DNA of 64,000 nt from Ignavibacteria bacterium (GCA_041649015.1 JBAZNU010000004.1:248001-312000); one strand, 5' to 3'. Counted from the stretch's first letter, positions 42,128 through 50,568 are shown. Translations and numbers: made by a program. The notes: generated from the sequence alone by a model not told the origin.

Positions 42128-42502
42128 TTACTCACTTTTTATTATGTTTTCGCATAAATCCAGTAATTGCTTTGAACTAAACGGCTTTCCAAGATAATGT
42201 GTACACCCTCCTTCAAGAAACTCTTCTTTATCCCCATATCGTGTATAAGCCGTCAGGGCTACAATCGGTATTGCTTCATGTCCTTTTAATTTTCTGATTT
42301 CTTTTACTGTCTGTATTCCATCTATCCCTTTCCCCAAATTTATATCCATTAAAATAATGTCATAAAATTTATTCTTTACCCTTTCAATTGCTTCATACCC
42401 GTTAACTGCTGAATCAGTGTCGTAATGCTTCTTCAATACTGATACAGTAAAAAGAAGATTGTCTTCATCATTCTCTACTATTAATATTTCCCCTTTTTTT
42501 GT
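42128..42502 (-). CDS. Receiver domain in the -1 frame of the upstream kinase (no own start)
   Basis: On the minus strand the open frame from 42502 to the stop at 42128 encodes a complete receiver domain: EILIVENDEDN (acidic cluster), YDIILMDINLGKGIDG (phosphoacceptor Asp) and YLGKPFSSKQLL (lysine), ending NIIKSE. The first conserved strand lies upstream of every ATG, GTG or TTG in the frame; a TTG at 42436 would remove the acidic cluster. So it has no credible start of its own. It reads as the C-terminal receiver of the kinase at 42481-44082, reached by a -1 shift at 42493-42499. Interrupted gene or sequencing error are the alternatives. Confidence 0.8.
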   Translation of the reverse strand, partial: TKKGEILIVENDEDNLLFTVSVLKKHYDTDSAVNGYEAIERVKNKFYDIILMDINLGKGIDGIQTVKEIRKLKGHEAIPIVALTAYTRYGDKEEFLEGGCTHYLGKPFSSKQLLDLCENIIKSE

Positions 42503-44082
42503 TTAGAGGTTATCTGGGGCGATATCTTTAATTCCTCTTTATATTCTATATTATCTTTTTTGTTCGGTTCTTCTTTATTTGTAAGCGGAATGGTTACCGT
42601 AAATGTTGAGCCTTTTCCAATTTCGCTTTCAACCTCAATGCTTCCCTTCATCAATTCTATAAATCTTTTTGCTATGGATAATCCTAAACCCGTTCCTTCG
42701 AAATTCCTTCCGTACCCTTCGCTTTCCTGTCTGAACGGTTCAAATATTATTTTCTGTTTCTCTTTTACTATTCCTATACCCGTATCTTTAACCTTGAATA
42801 CCATATTCTCGATATTAGCGTCAAGTGTAAGTGTAATACCTCCTTTTTTCGTGTATACAATAGCATTCTTCAACAAATTGTTTAATACATGCATTAAAAA
42901 TCTCTCGTCAATATGAGCCGTTAGTTTGTTAACTAATATTTCTTTTTGGATGTATAATTCTTTACTTTTTGCCATCACTTCGAATCTATTCACAACATTA
43001 TTTACAATATTAATAATATTAACTTCTTTATACAGAGCAGTCACACTCTCTGCTTCAAGTTTTGAGAAATTTAATAACAGGTCAAGTGTTTCCAGCAGCC
43101 TTTTTCCGCTTTTCTCTATCACATTTACACAGTGTAGCTGTTCTTTATCATTAATATCATCCTTTAGTATCTCAGTAAATCCAAGTATTCCGTTTAAAGG
43201 GGTTCTTATTTCATGGCTCATGTTTGCTAGAAAGCTTGATTTAACTCTGCTCGCTTCTTCTGCCTTCTCCTTTGCTTCTATTAGTTGAATCTCTGCTGCT
43301 TTTCTTATTGATATATCCTCGAGTACACCGTCAACCCATAGTAAATTACCGTCATTATCAAACCTTCCCTTTGCTGCGACGTTTACCCAGATTAATTTTT
43401 TTGTATAATTGTACATCTGCATCTCAATATTCTTTACTTCTCTGTTTTCTTTTACTGCTGTCAAGAAATCTTTTCGTACTTTTGGATCTGGGTAAAAATC
43501 CCATGCTGAGATTTTCGACATTTCTTCGGATAATTCTATATCTGTATTATAATATCCCATTATTTTTAAAAATGCAGGATTTACTTGAAGTAACTTTCCG
43601 CTGGGCTCTACTTGATAAACACCTACTGCAAGATTTTCAATTAGAGTTCTGTATTTATATTCGCTCTCGATTAATGCTTTTTGTGCTTTCTCTTTTTCTA
43701 TATTCAAATCTCTTGTTCTTAATGCTGATTTAACCGCAGGATAAATCCTGTGTATTTGCTCTTTAAGTACATAGTCATCCGCACCCGCTTTTATGCAATC
43801 AACAGCGGTTATTTCGTCTATCGATCCCGTTACAATTATAAATGGAACCATTGGGGCTGTTTCCATTCTTATCCTGAGAGCTGTCAGTCCGTCAAATACC
43901 GGCATTGTATAATCCGATAAAATAATGTCCGGATTAATTTCTATTAAAGCTTTCCTGTATTCATTTTCAGTATCAACAACGTGTATACTGAATTTCATAC
44001 TGTTTTTTGAGAATTCTTTTTCAAGCAGTTTTACATCATTAATGTTATCTTCAGCTAATAGTATCTTAATTGTGTCGTCCAT
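42481..44082 (-). CDS. REC-PAS-histidine kinase, frame-linked to a receiver
   Basis: A 533-residue protein in the zero frame. Receiver (about 5-125) has LLAEDNINDVKLL, Asp57 in PDIILSDYTMP and VLKEQ; PAS (about 140-260); HisKA His290 in NMSHEIRTPLNGILGF; HATPase (NNLLKNAIVYTK, DTGIGI, FEGTGLGLS). It ends KKDNIEYKEELKISPQITS then KQKKGKY and a stop at 42481-42483. That linker is what precedes receiver domains in hybrid kinases, and the next receiver begins immediately in the -1 frame. It is third in a minus-strand run after the regulator at 44116. Confidence 0.88.
   Translation of the reverse strand: MDDTIKILLAEDNINDVKLLEKEFSKNSMKFSIHVVDTENEYRKALIEINPDIILSDYTMPVFDGLTALRIRMETAPMVPFIIVTGSIDEITAVDCIKAGADDYVLKEQIHRIYPAVKSALRTRDLNIEKEKAQKALIESEYKYRTLIENLAVGVYQVEPSGKLLQVNPAFLKIMGYYNTDIELSEEMSKISAWDFYPDPKVRKDFLTAVKENREVKNIEMQMYNYTKKLIWVNVAAKGRFDNDGNLLWVDGVLEDISIRKAAEIQLIEAKEKAEEASRVKSSFLANMSHEIRTPLNGILGFTEILKDDINDKEQLHCVNVIEKSGKRLLETLDLLLNFSKLEAESVTALYKEVNIINIVNNVVNRFEVMAKSKELYIQKEILVNKLTAHIDERFLMHVLNNLLKNAIVYTKKGGITLTLDANIENMVFKVKDTGIGIVKEKQKIIFEPFRQESEGYGRNFEGTGLGLSIAKRFIELMKGSIEVESEIGKGSTFTVTIPLTNKEEPNKKDNIEYKEELKISPQITSKQKKGKY
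42493..42499 (-). promoter_or_regulatory. A AAA AAG heptamer, candidate -1 frameshift site
   Basis: On the minus strand the kinase frame ends CAA AAA AAG GGG AAA TAT TAA. The heptamer A AAA AAG is in the zero frame, the same slippery heptamer used in E. coli dnaX. A -1 slip here gives GGG GAA ATA TTA and continues into the receiver. A partial hairpin downstream (GAAGA/TCTTC, with weaker outer pairing) lies about 13 bases after it. Homopolymer of seven A. Confidence 0.6.
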
Positions 44083-44115
44083 AAATTAAACTTTTGAGGT
44101 TTATATTATATTTTT

Positions 44116-44556
44116 CTATACTGGTGGCTCATTCATCAATACCCAGTATAATCCTAAATTTGAAACCGCATCCAGAAACTTTTCAAAATCTAAAGGTTTT
44201 ACAACATAGCTGTTAACTCCTAATTTATAACATTCTTCAATGTCTCTGCTTTCCTTTGATGAAGTAAGCACTACTACCGGTATCCTCTTCGTAATATCTT
44301 CTGACTTTATTTTTCTGAGTACCTCAATTCCGTCAACAAGCGGAAGTTTTAAATCTAAAAAAATCACTTTTGGCACTACCTTGAAATTTCTGTCTGAGTA
44401 CACGCCCTGTGCAAATAAAAAATCTAATGCCGCTGCACCGTCTTTAATGACTGTTACCTTGTTGGCAAGGTTGTGTTTCTGAAGTGCTTTCAACGTCAAT
44501 TTAACGTCGCTTGGATTGTCTTCAATCAAGAGTATTTCTACTGGTGTGGAATTCAT
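44116..44556 (-). CDS. Rcp1-like single-domain response regulator
   Basis: A 146-residue receiver-only protein. The acidic cluster is LIEDNPSDVKLTL, the phosphoacceptor is Asp68 in VIFLDLKLPLVDG, and the switch residues are VVVLTSS and YVVKPLDFEKF. The EDNPSDV and LDLKLP wording is typical of Rcp1-type regulators paired with phytochrome-like kinases whose HisKA reads FSYSVSHDLRAPLRA, as the one just upstream (gap 82 bases). It probably accepts phosphate from it. No output domain. Confidence 0.92.
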   Translation of the reverse strand: MNSTPVEILLIEDNPSDVKLTLKALQKHNLANKVTVIKDGAAALDFLFAQGVYSDRNFKVVPKVIFLDLKLPLVDGIEVLRKIKSEDITKRIPVVVLTSSKESRDIEECYKLGVNSYVVKPLDFEKFLDAVSNLGLYWVLMNEPPV

Positions 44557-44638
44557 AATCTATTTCTGATTTTATAAAATTTTAAATTCTAGATAATCAA
44601 TTTTATGTTTAATATAATAATTTTACATTATATTTACT

Positions 44639-47600
44639 CTATATCTTTGGCAATGAGAAATAAAACACCGTTTCTTTCCCCGGATTGCTTTCTGCCCATG
44701 CTTTACCGTTATGTTTAGCAATAATTCTCTGTATAATCGCTAATCCTACGCCTGTTCCCTCATACTCCTCAACACTGTGCAGCCTTTGAAATACTCCAAA
44801 TAGTTTATGTACATATTTCATGTCAAAACCAACACCATTGTCCTTTACATAGTAAACTACTTCTGTCTCCTTATCCGTTGATCCAACTTCTATAACTGGT
44901 TTCGGTGTCTTCGATGAATATTTTATAGCGTTTGAAATCAGGTTTATTACAACCTGCTTAATTAGTGAATAATCACCCTTTATATTTGGTATTTCTTTAA
45001 TATTAAAAACTGTATTCTTATTCTCAGCATATTCTTTTTGCTCATTAATAATACTCTTAAATAGCTCTTTCATTTTAATCTCATACATGTCCATCTTCTT
45101 TCTGCCGTATCTTGAAAGTTCAAGCAGATCATCTATCAGTATTGCCATTCTTTCTGAATTCTTCATTATATCTTCCAGGTAATCTTTTCCTTCATCATCA
45201 AGTTTCTCATAATAATCTTCCTTCAGTAATTTCGAAAACCCGGATATCGCTCTTAAAGGTGCACGAAGGTCGTGCGATACCGAATATGAAAAAGCCTCCA
45301 ATTCTTTGTTCGATTCTTCAAGTTGGAATGTCCTCTCTGTAACCCGTACTTCAAGCTCTTCATTTATTCTCCTTATCATGTTTTCCATCGCTTTTCGTTC
45401 TGTTATATCATTTACGACGGCTATCCGGCAATCTTTTCCTTTGAAGATTATGTCATGTGAAGTCGCAAAAATATCGATTAACGTACCGTCTGCTTTCTTG
45501 TGCTTCCATTCACCCGCATAATTGTGACCCTTTAAATTCATTGCAAGATCTGTTATAGGAACTTGCTGCTCATCGGGATAAAGGTCTGGTAATATCATCT
45601 CAGTAATCTGCTCTTTATTGTATCCGTAATGTTTGAGAAATGCTTCATTCACTGCTATCAGCTGTAGAGTAACTCGTTCGTAAATCAGCATCGGAACGGG
45701 ATTGTACTCAAACAGCATTCTGTACCTTTTTTCCGATTCCTGAACTTTCTTTTCAGCTAATTTTCTTTCTGTAATATCAAGTAATGAAGCGACACTTTTC
45801 TTTGTTCCTGGTATCATATCAATCGTTATCAGCACGTTTCTAATATTCCCCGTTTTATCCACGAACCTAAATTCATAATTCCTTTCCGCTTTTGATGGGT
45901 CAGTTCTCCTCAATCTATGCTTCTCTTTCATTAATTCAATATCATCTTTATGTACAAATTTCTCCCAGTGCATTTTACCCTCAATTTCTTCTTTCTTAAA
46001 TCCCGAGATCTCTACGAACTTTGAATTAACCTGTGAATATGTCGTGTCTTCATTTATTATTGCCGTAGCATTTCCTGTCGTTTCAAATATTGTCCTGTAA
46101 TAATGCTCGCTCTCTATAATTTTTTGTTCTGCTTCAATCCTTTCAGTAATATCTTCCGAAATCCCAAGAAGATAAAGTGGATTTCCATGTATGTCGTTGA
46201 TTGCAATCTTTTGAGTGTGTAATATCTTTGTTCCCGATTTTGTGTTTATCTTTTCCTGTGGTATGTTCATGGGTTTACCGGATTCAATTACCTCCTTGTC
46301 TTTTGAGGTAAATTTATCAGCCTGTTCTTTTGGGAAAAAGTCATAATCATTCTTTCCCTCTAATTCTTGCCTTGTATATCCTAAAAGCCTTTCTCCAGCT
46401 TTGTTTAATCTGAAAAATCGCAGCTCCTTGGCATCTTTTAAAAATATCATGTTAGGAATATTATCCACAATAGATATTAATAATCTTTCACTTTCCTTCA
46501 AATCATCTTCTGCTTTTTTCTTTATTCCGGCGTTTTCTATATTTTCGATTGCATAAGATATGTTGTCAGCAACTTCAAGCAGCAGACTTATTTCGTTCTC
46601 GTTGAAGAAATTTGGATTTTCTGAATATAAATTAAACGAACCAATTATTTTGTCATGTAATTTAAGTGGTAATGCTATCGATGAACGGTAACCCCGTTTC
46701 AATGCCTCCTCCCTCCATGGTTCAATTATCGGGTCGTTTGCTATATCATTGCAAAAATAGTGACTGCCTTTGTTTATTGCAGCAGCTGTTGGTCCTGTTC
46801 CGACTAATTCATTATCTAATGCTATCTTCATAATACTCGAAAGATATCCATCCTCGTGTCCGTCCCAAAACTTTGGATTCACTATTCGAGTGTTTTCATC
46901 TACTATTCCAATCCAGGCCATTCTAAACTTACCGTGTTCAATCGCAATCTTACACGTTTTCCTGAATATTTCATTAATGTCGCTTTCCCTTACTATCAAT
47001 TGATTTATTTGACTTATAACAACGTATGTTCTGTTTACTTTTTCTAATTCATGCAGTGCTTTTTTACGCTCGGTAATGTCGTGAAAAAATATTGATAAGC
47101 CCTCTTTCGTGGGATATATTCTGTTCTCAAACCATTTATCGTATGGTGGATAATATTCTTCCAGTTTTACAAATGTTTGCTCTCTAAAAGCTTTTTCGTA
47201 AGCCTGGTGAAATAGCTGCCCAACTCCTTCAGGAAATTCTGTCCAAATGTGCTTCCCGATTATTTTCTTCGGATCTCTTGCAAAGATTTCACCAGCGCGT
47301 TTGTTCATGTATGTATAACACCAGTTTTTATCCAGTGTTACAAATGCATCAGAAATACTTTCAACAATCTCATTAAGCTGCTGATTTGATTTTTCTATCA
47401 GCATTTCCGCTTCTTTACGTTTTGTAATATCATGTACTTCTGTTATAAAGTATCCTTTGGTAGGACTGTGAGACCTTATATGCAGCCATTTATTTCTGGT
47501 TTTTGAATAAAAATCTATCGACTTATTCTTTCCATTTAATGCTACTTCTCCGTAATATTCAATCCAGTCTTTTTTCTTCAGTTTGAAATCAGGTATCACT

Positions 47601-47851
47601 TCCGTAACCCTTTTTCCCAAAATATCCTTTGCCTTAAGACCCATCAAACTTTCGAATGCCGGATTTACCTCTATATACTCAAAATCTATCGGTTTGCCTC
47701 TACTGTCAACTATTATTTTTTGATAAGCATATCCGCTCTCGAAATTATTCAGTATATGTTGATAATTAAGAATGGATTTTGATTTATTTCTGCTTCCCGA
47801 TGCCTTTGTACCTTGATTTGCTTGTTTGATAGTATCTTTTGTCTTAGCCAT
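44639..47851 (-). CDS. Multi-PAS/GAF histidine kinase
   Basis: A 1070-residue cytoplasmic kinase. After a short basic N-terminus are several PAS domains (about 30-145, 150-265, 460-580, 585-700, 705-825) with a GAF domain (about 280-430, with GTGPTAAAINKGSHYFCNDI and YRSSIALPLKL). HisKA has His860 in FSYSVSHDLRAPLRAISGF, and the HATPase shows NLISNAIKYSS, DNGVGFDM and EGTGVGLAIIQRI. The PAS count is read from repeated ITERK-type ends. It heads the minus-strand signalling run and faces a 1-kb gene-poor stretch. Signal unknown. Confidence 0.9.
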   Translation of the reverse strand: MAKTKDTIKQANQGTKASGSRNKSKSILNYQHILNNFESGYAYQKIIVDSRGKPIDFEYIEVNPAFESLMGLKAKDILGKRVTEVIPDFKLKKKDWIEYYGEVALNGKNKSIDFYSKTRNKWLHIRSHSPTKGYFITEVHDITKRKEAEMLIEKSNQQLNEIVESISDAFVTLDKNWCYTYMNKRAGEIFARDPKKIIGKHIWTEFPEGVGQLFHQAYEKAFREQTFVKLEEYYPPYDKWFENRIYPTKEGLSIFFHDITERKKALHELEKVNRTYVVISQINQLIVRESDINEIFRKTCKIAIEHGKFRMAWIGIVDENTRIVNPKFWDGHEDGYLSSIMKIALDNELVGTGPTAAAINKGSHYFCNDIANDPIIEPWREEALKRGYRSSIALPLKLHDKIIGSFNLYSENPNFFNENEISLLLEVADNISYAIENIENAGIKKKAEDDLKESERLLISIVDNIPNMIFLKDAKELRFFRLNKAGERLLGYTRQELEGKNDYDFFPKEQADKFTSKDKEVIESGKPMNIPQEKINTKSGTKILHTQKIAINDIHGNPLYLLGISEDITERIEAEQKIIESEHYYRTIFETTGNATAIINEDTTYSQVNSKFVEISGFKKEEIEGKMHWEKFVHKDDIELMKEKHRLRRTDPSKAERNYEFRFVDKTGNIRNVLITIDMIPGTKKSVASLLDITERKLAEKKVQESEKRYRMLFEYNPVPMLIYERVTLQLIAVNEAFLKHYGYNKEQITEMILPDLYPDEQQVPITDLAMNLKGHNYAGEWKHKKADGTLIDIFATSHDIIFKGKDCRIAVVNDITERKAMENMIRRINEELEVRVTERTFQLEESNKELEAFSYSVSHDLRAPLRAISGFSKLLKEDYYEKLDDEGKDYLEDIMKNSERMAILIDDLLELSRYGRKKMDMYEIKMKELFKSIINEQKEYAENKNTVFNIKEIPNIKGDYSLIKQVVINLISNAIKYSSKTPKPVIEVGSTDKETEVVYYVKDNGVGFDMKYVHKLFGVFQRLHSVEEYEGTGVGLAIIQRIIAKHNGKAWAESNPGKETVFYFSLPKI

Positions 47852-47953
47852 GTCAATTTTTAATGTAAAATTAAAAAAGGCTTGTTAATTTAAATTACTA
47901 AAATTACAACTTTATGGAGATATATGTACAATACTAAATATTTCTTAATTATT

Positions 47954-47989
47954 AAAGGGATTTTTTATTGTGCATTAATCCCTTTTTTT
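47954..47989 (+). terminator. Orphan terminator-like hairpin on the plus strand
   Basis: AAAGGGATT (47954-47962) and AATCCCTTT (47977-47985) pair perfectly around a 14-base loop, followed by a T run to 47989. It points along the plus strand where no gene precedes it; the preceding sequence is the start region of a minus-strand kinase. It might end an unannotated or antisense transcript. Confidence 0.6.
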
Positions 47990-48088
47990 GTGTCAGTAAG
48001 TGATTCAATTAAATTAAATTTTCTCATATTCTATTTTACTGAGGATTTCAAATAATATTAAAAATCAAAGCCTAATTGTTCTAAAATA

Positions 48089-48172
48089 AAAAAGCCCTGC
48101 ATGTAATTATCCTGCATGGCTTCTGCTTCTTGCTCCCAATGAGAAATACCTTTCTCACGGGATGTTTTCACA
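48089..48172 (-). pseudogene. Decayed copy of the tRNA-Glu 3' half and terminator
   Basis: Read on the minus strand, this repeats the functional locus at 48178-48255: a hairpin with the same TAATTAT loop but mismatched arms, the linker GCAGAAGCC, TTGGGAGC and GTGAAAACA. The T arm is replaced by a 7-bp hairpin (TGAGAAA/TTTCTCA) without TTCGA. The 5' half of a tRNA is absent. It is a relic of a tandem duplicate or an att-like scar. Confidence 0.75.
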
Positions 48173-48177
48173 CCTAA

Positions 48178-48213
48178 TAAAAAAGCCCTGCAAGTAATTA
48201 TCTTGCAGGGCTT
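48178..48213 (-). terminator. Terminator of tRNA-Glu
   Basis: AGCCCTGCAAG (48184-48194) pairs with CTTGCAGGGCT (48202-48212) around a 7-base loop. On the minus strand it is followed by a T run (the A run at 48178-48184). It lies just after the tRNA-Glu 3' end. Confidence 0.92.
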
Positions 48214-48221
48214 CTGCTTTG

Positions 48222-48293
48222 CGCTCCCAACGAGAATCGAACTCGTGTTTTCACTGTGAAAGAGTGGTGTCCTAACCCCTAGACGATGGGAGC
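48222..48293 (-). tRNA. tRNA-Glu(TTC), CCA not encoded
   Basis: On the minus strand GCTCCCA pairs with TGGGAGC. The anticodon loop is CTTTCAC, giving TTC (48258-48260), and the T loop GTTCGATTC and D arm are normal, for 72 bases. The discriminator is G; the following bases (CAA) are not CCA, so CCA must be added post-transcriptionally, unlike the tRNA-Leu at 4187. Confidence 0.93.
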
Positions 48294-48911
48294 GGATTTT
48301 ACATAAACAATAAAGATACTAATTTAATGAATTTATTTCAAGAGCGAAATTAAATAACCTTTTCTAAAAATTCTCAGTTCTCTCCGGTACGTCTCTGTAA
48401 CTTCATCAGATTCCTAAAATAAGAATTAATCTCTTTTTGTGTCCTTATCTGTTGATATGTTTCGGTCTTTAACAAAATACTAATTTTTTCATAATGAATA
48501 TTCATTCAAAAAAATATTCGACATTCTCTGTTTTTATCTTGACTTTTTTGTATAATATTTCTATTATAATTGAATCAATTAGGATATTGTTTTACGTTAC
48601 CGATTGAGCTGATATTACCTAAAGACTTCGAAAATATGCCGTTTTTGAGTCCGAAATTTAAAAATTAGCTGATAATTGAAATAAGATATTATTTTGTAAA
48701 AACAATAACTTAAATATAGGTTACCTATTAGAAGCCTATCTATTTCCTAACAAAAACCTATTAATCTCCTAATTACCTTCTAACTTTCATCTAAACTCAA
48801 CCTAAGATCCTATTTAGCCCTCATTAAGCCCTTGGGCAACACTGGTAAATCGGATATTAAGCCTTAATTAAATGTGCTTCATTTTTTGTTTTAATTGTTT
48901 ACTTTTACCAC
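48294..48911. other. Gene-free region, 618 bases, with an 11-bp phased array
   Basis: The stretch between tRNA-Glu and the unknown protein gene is AT-rich. The only structure I see is the phased CCTA array at 48724-48811. No reading frame with recognisable content was found. Confidence 0.6.
48724..48811. repeat. Eight-unit degenerate array, CCTA or TCTA every 11 bases
   Basis: CCTA starts at 48724, 48735, 48746, 48757, 48768, then TCTA at 48779 and 48790, then CCTA at 48801. The intervals are exactly 11 bases while the other seven positions vary. Only a 4-base core is kept. It ends 101 bases before the start of the gene at 48912. Confidence 0.85.
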
Positions 48912-49751
48912 ATGGCAAAAGTAAGGGACAATCATTTAGGAGCACTTCAGGGCAAAATGGGTTCGAGTGTTTTTAAGATAAGAAAGGGGAAAACAATTGC
49001 TGCATCTGTACCCCGGAAAAGGAAAAAGGAGAAAACAGAACCCGAATCTGCTACTATGACACGTATGGGAATACTGTCAAGGTTTGCTTCTGCAGTATGC
49101 CAAATAAACAAATTGAAAGATTTATGGAATAATTATTATGGGGTTCATTTTAGTTTTTCAGAAAAGTTTGATAATGAACCTTTTCAAAGAATTATCGCCG
49201 TAAACTATCCTTATGCTGCTACTAATTTTCTCACAACCGATACTATGCTAACACCCGTAATGGGATGTAGTATCTTTGTGTCAAATATTGTAATTGATTC
49301 GGAAACCCTTACAATTGAATTCGATGTAAAAGACATTCTGCTTAAAAAAATTAATCCGCATTGCGAATTCTTTCTCATGATTCATCTTTCGCACCCGCTT
49401 GAAAAAAGTTTTAATAAGATTAAACATAATCATAAATTTATAATTCTTAAGAAGTCCGGGAAATCCATCACATTCAGTGATAAAGGAAATACATTCTCAT
49501 TTAATTTTAACTCTCAGTGTAAAAAAGTTTTTGATGACTTTAATAAAGCAATGATATTCTTTTCAATCGTTTCGTACGAAGTCAATTCCCCAATCTTATG
49601 CGCAAACGCCGGAGGTTTCATACTTAAAGGCATGGACCTTCATGAAGCAGACGTGAATGAGCATGCAAGAATAAAAAGCATTAAAACAAAGAAGCAAATT
49701 AAAAAAGAAAAAGCTCGGGAAAATCCCGATTCCCAAACTGTAATCGTCTGA
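48912..49751 (+). CDS. Unknown protein, DUF6266-like N-terminus
   Basis: A 279-residue protein. The N-terminus (MAKVRDNHLGALQGKMGSSV then FKIRKGKTIAASVPRKRKK) resembles the start of DUF6266 proteins (G-x-G-K-x-G followed by a strand), whose function is unknown. No signal peptide or membrane segment. The middle has strand-rich segments (VVIDSETLTIEFDVKDILL region) and the last 40 residues are Lys/Arg/Glu-rich. It stands alone between two gene-poor stretches (48294-48911 and 49752-50169). The family call is tentative. Confidence 0.55.
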   Translation: MAKVRDNHLGALQGKMGSSVFKIRKGKTIAASVPRKRKKEKTEPESATMTRMGILSRFASAVCQINKLKDLWNNYYGVHFSFSEKFDNEPFQRIIAVNYPYAATNFLTTDTMLTPVMGCSIFVSNIVIDSETLTIEFDVKDILLKKINPHCEFFLMIHLSHPLEKSFNKIKHNHKFIILKKSGKSITFSDKGNTFSFNFNSQCKKVFDDFNKAMIFFSIVSYEVNSPILCANAGGFILKGMDLHEADVNEHARIKSIKTKKQIKKEKARENPDSQTVIV

Positions 49752-50127
49752 ATATAATTTTCCGCTTAATAATCTCCCAAACTGAATATGATTCGTAAGT
49801 AACCAGCTTGTTACAATCCCAAGGCTTGGTTGCACAGAAAATCACAAAGACAATGGCAGGCATTTATACTGATTTCTCGGGGACTTTGTTTAAAAATAAC
49901 TTCTTCGCAACGTTATTTATTTAATTAATTCACTCGCAAACATAATTTGATAGCTAACGGATCAATTCATTGCTCCCCGCAGTGAAATTAAAGTGTTTAA
50001 AACATAAAAAGTTCGATATGAAATAATGTATGTCTTAAGAATCTCCGTGCTTATAGCGGGGAATCTTAATCTTTTATTTTTCTTTATAAATTGTGTGGAA
50101 TTTATTTTCAAAATCCGTTGTTATTAA
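49752..50127. other. Gene-free region with spaced inverted TCCCCGC/GCGGGGA
   Basis: No gene is apparent. TCCCCGC at 49974-49980 is complementary to GCGGGGA at 50056-50062, 75 bases apart, standing out from AT-rich surroundings. It may be a long-range RNA hairpin or remnant of a degraded repeat; I have no further support. Confidence 0.4.
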
Positions 50128-50148
50128 ATACGACTATAATAGTCCTAT
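50128..50148. promoter_or_regulatory. IscR type-1-like box upstream of the Rrf2 gene
   Basis: The core GACTATAATAGTC (50132-50144) matches GACTRWWWYAGTC, the centre of the E. coli type-1 IscR consensus, and is flanked by ATAC and CTAT. TATAAT lies inside it. It ends 21 bases before the Rrf2 ATG, so autoregulation of the Fe-S operon by the encoded regulator is likely. Confidence 0.7.
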
Positions 50149-50169
50149 TTTAATGTCTTTATTAAATAA

Positions 50170-50568
50170 ATGGTAAAATTTTCAAAAAAACTAGAATATT
50201 CGTTAATTGCATTGAACCACCTTTCGCAATCGCAAAGCGATGTGACGAAAGTACGTGATATTTCCGAGAAATATAGTATTCCTCACGATTTACTCGCTAA
50301 AATCCTACAAAAACTGAAAAAGGAAGGTATTCTTGAGTCTGTTCAGGGAGTAAATGGGGGTTATAAGTTGTCACGAAAACTTTCGGATATTCCGTTAATG
50401 GAACTGTTCGGTTTAATTGAATCCAATACAAACATTGTTGAGTGTATGCATGATGATGTGTCTAACTGTGATGTAAGCAATAACTGCTCTATCAAAATCC
50501 CTTTGAGCAAGATGCAGTCTGAATTTGAAAATCTTTTAAGAACAAAAATGGTGTCCGATTTTGTCTGA
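50170..50568 (+). CDS. Rrf2 family (IscR-like) Fe-S responsive transcriptional regulator
   Basis: A 132-residue Rrf2 regulator. The winged-helix part includes EYSLIALNHLSQSQSDVTKV, KYSIPHDLLAKILQKLKKEG and ESVQGVNGGYKLSRKL. The C-terminal ligand region is VECMHDDVSNCDVSNNCSI: three cysteines spaced C-x7-C-x5-C, as for a [2Fe-2S] centre in IscR (C-x5-C-x5-C in E. coli). It precedes the cysteine desulfurase, overlapping it by 8 bases, and has an IscR-like box in its promoter. It probably represses this operon when its cluster is present. Confidence 0.88.
   Translation: MVKFSKKLEYSLIALNHLSQSQSDVTKVRDISEKYSIPHDLLAKILQKLKKEGILESVQGVNGGYKLSRKLSDIPLMELFGLIESNTNIVECMHDDVSNCDVSNNCSIKIPLSKMQSEFENLLRTKMVSDFV

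Noticed and set aside
42434..42436. TTG at 42436 as the start of the receiver domain
   Set aside because: The conserved EILIVENDEDN strand and acidic cluster lie upstream of it, so a protein from this TTG would lack its phosphorylation site partners.
43272..43733. Long plus-strand reading frame within the minus-strand kinase
   Set aside because: It is antisense to conserved receiver, PAS and kinase motifs and has no recognisable content; such shadows occur throughout.
48089..48172. Second functional tRNA
   Set aside because: It lacks a 5' half, an anticodon arm and the TTCGA loop.
48912..49751. Phage or mobile gene
   Set aside because: The protein stands alone, with no integrase, capsid, terminase or transposase genes around it.
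49974..50062. Spaced TCCCCGC/GCGGGGA pair as an insertion-sequence end
   Set aside because: No transposase, target duplication or consistent element boundary is visible; only the two 7-base arms support it.
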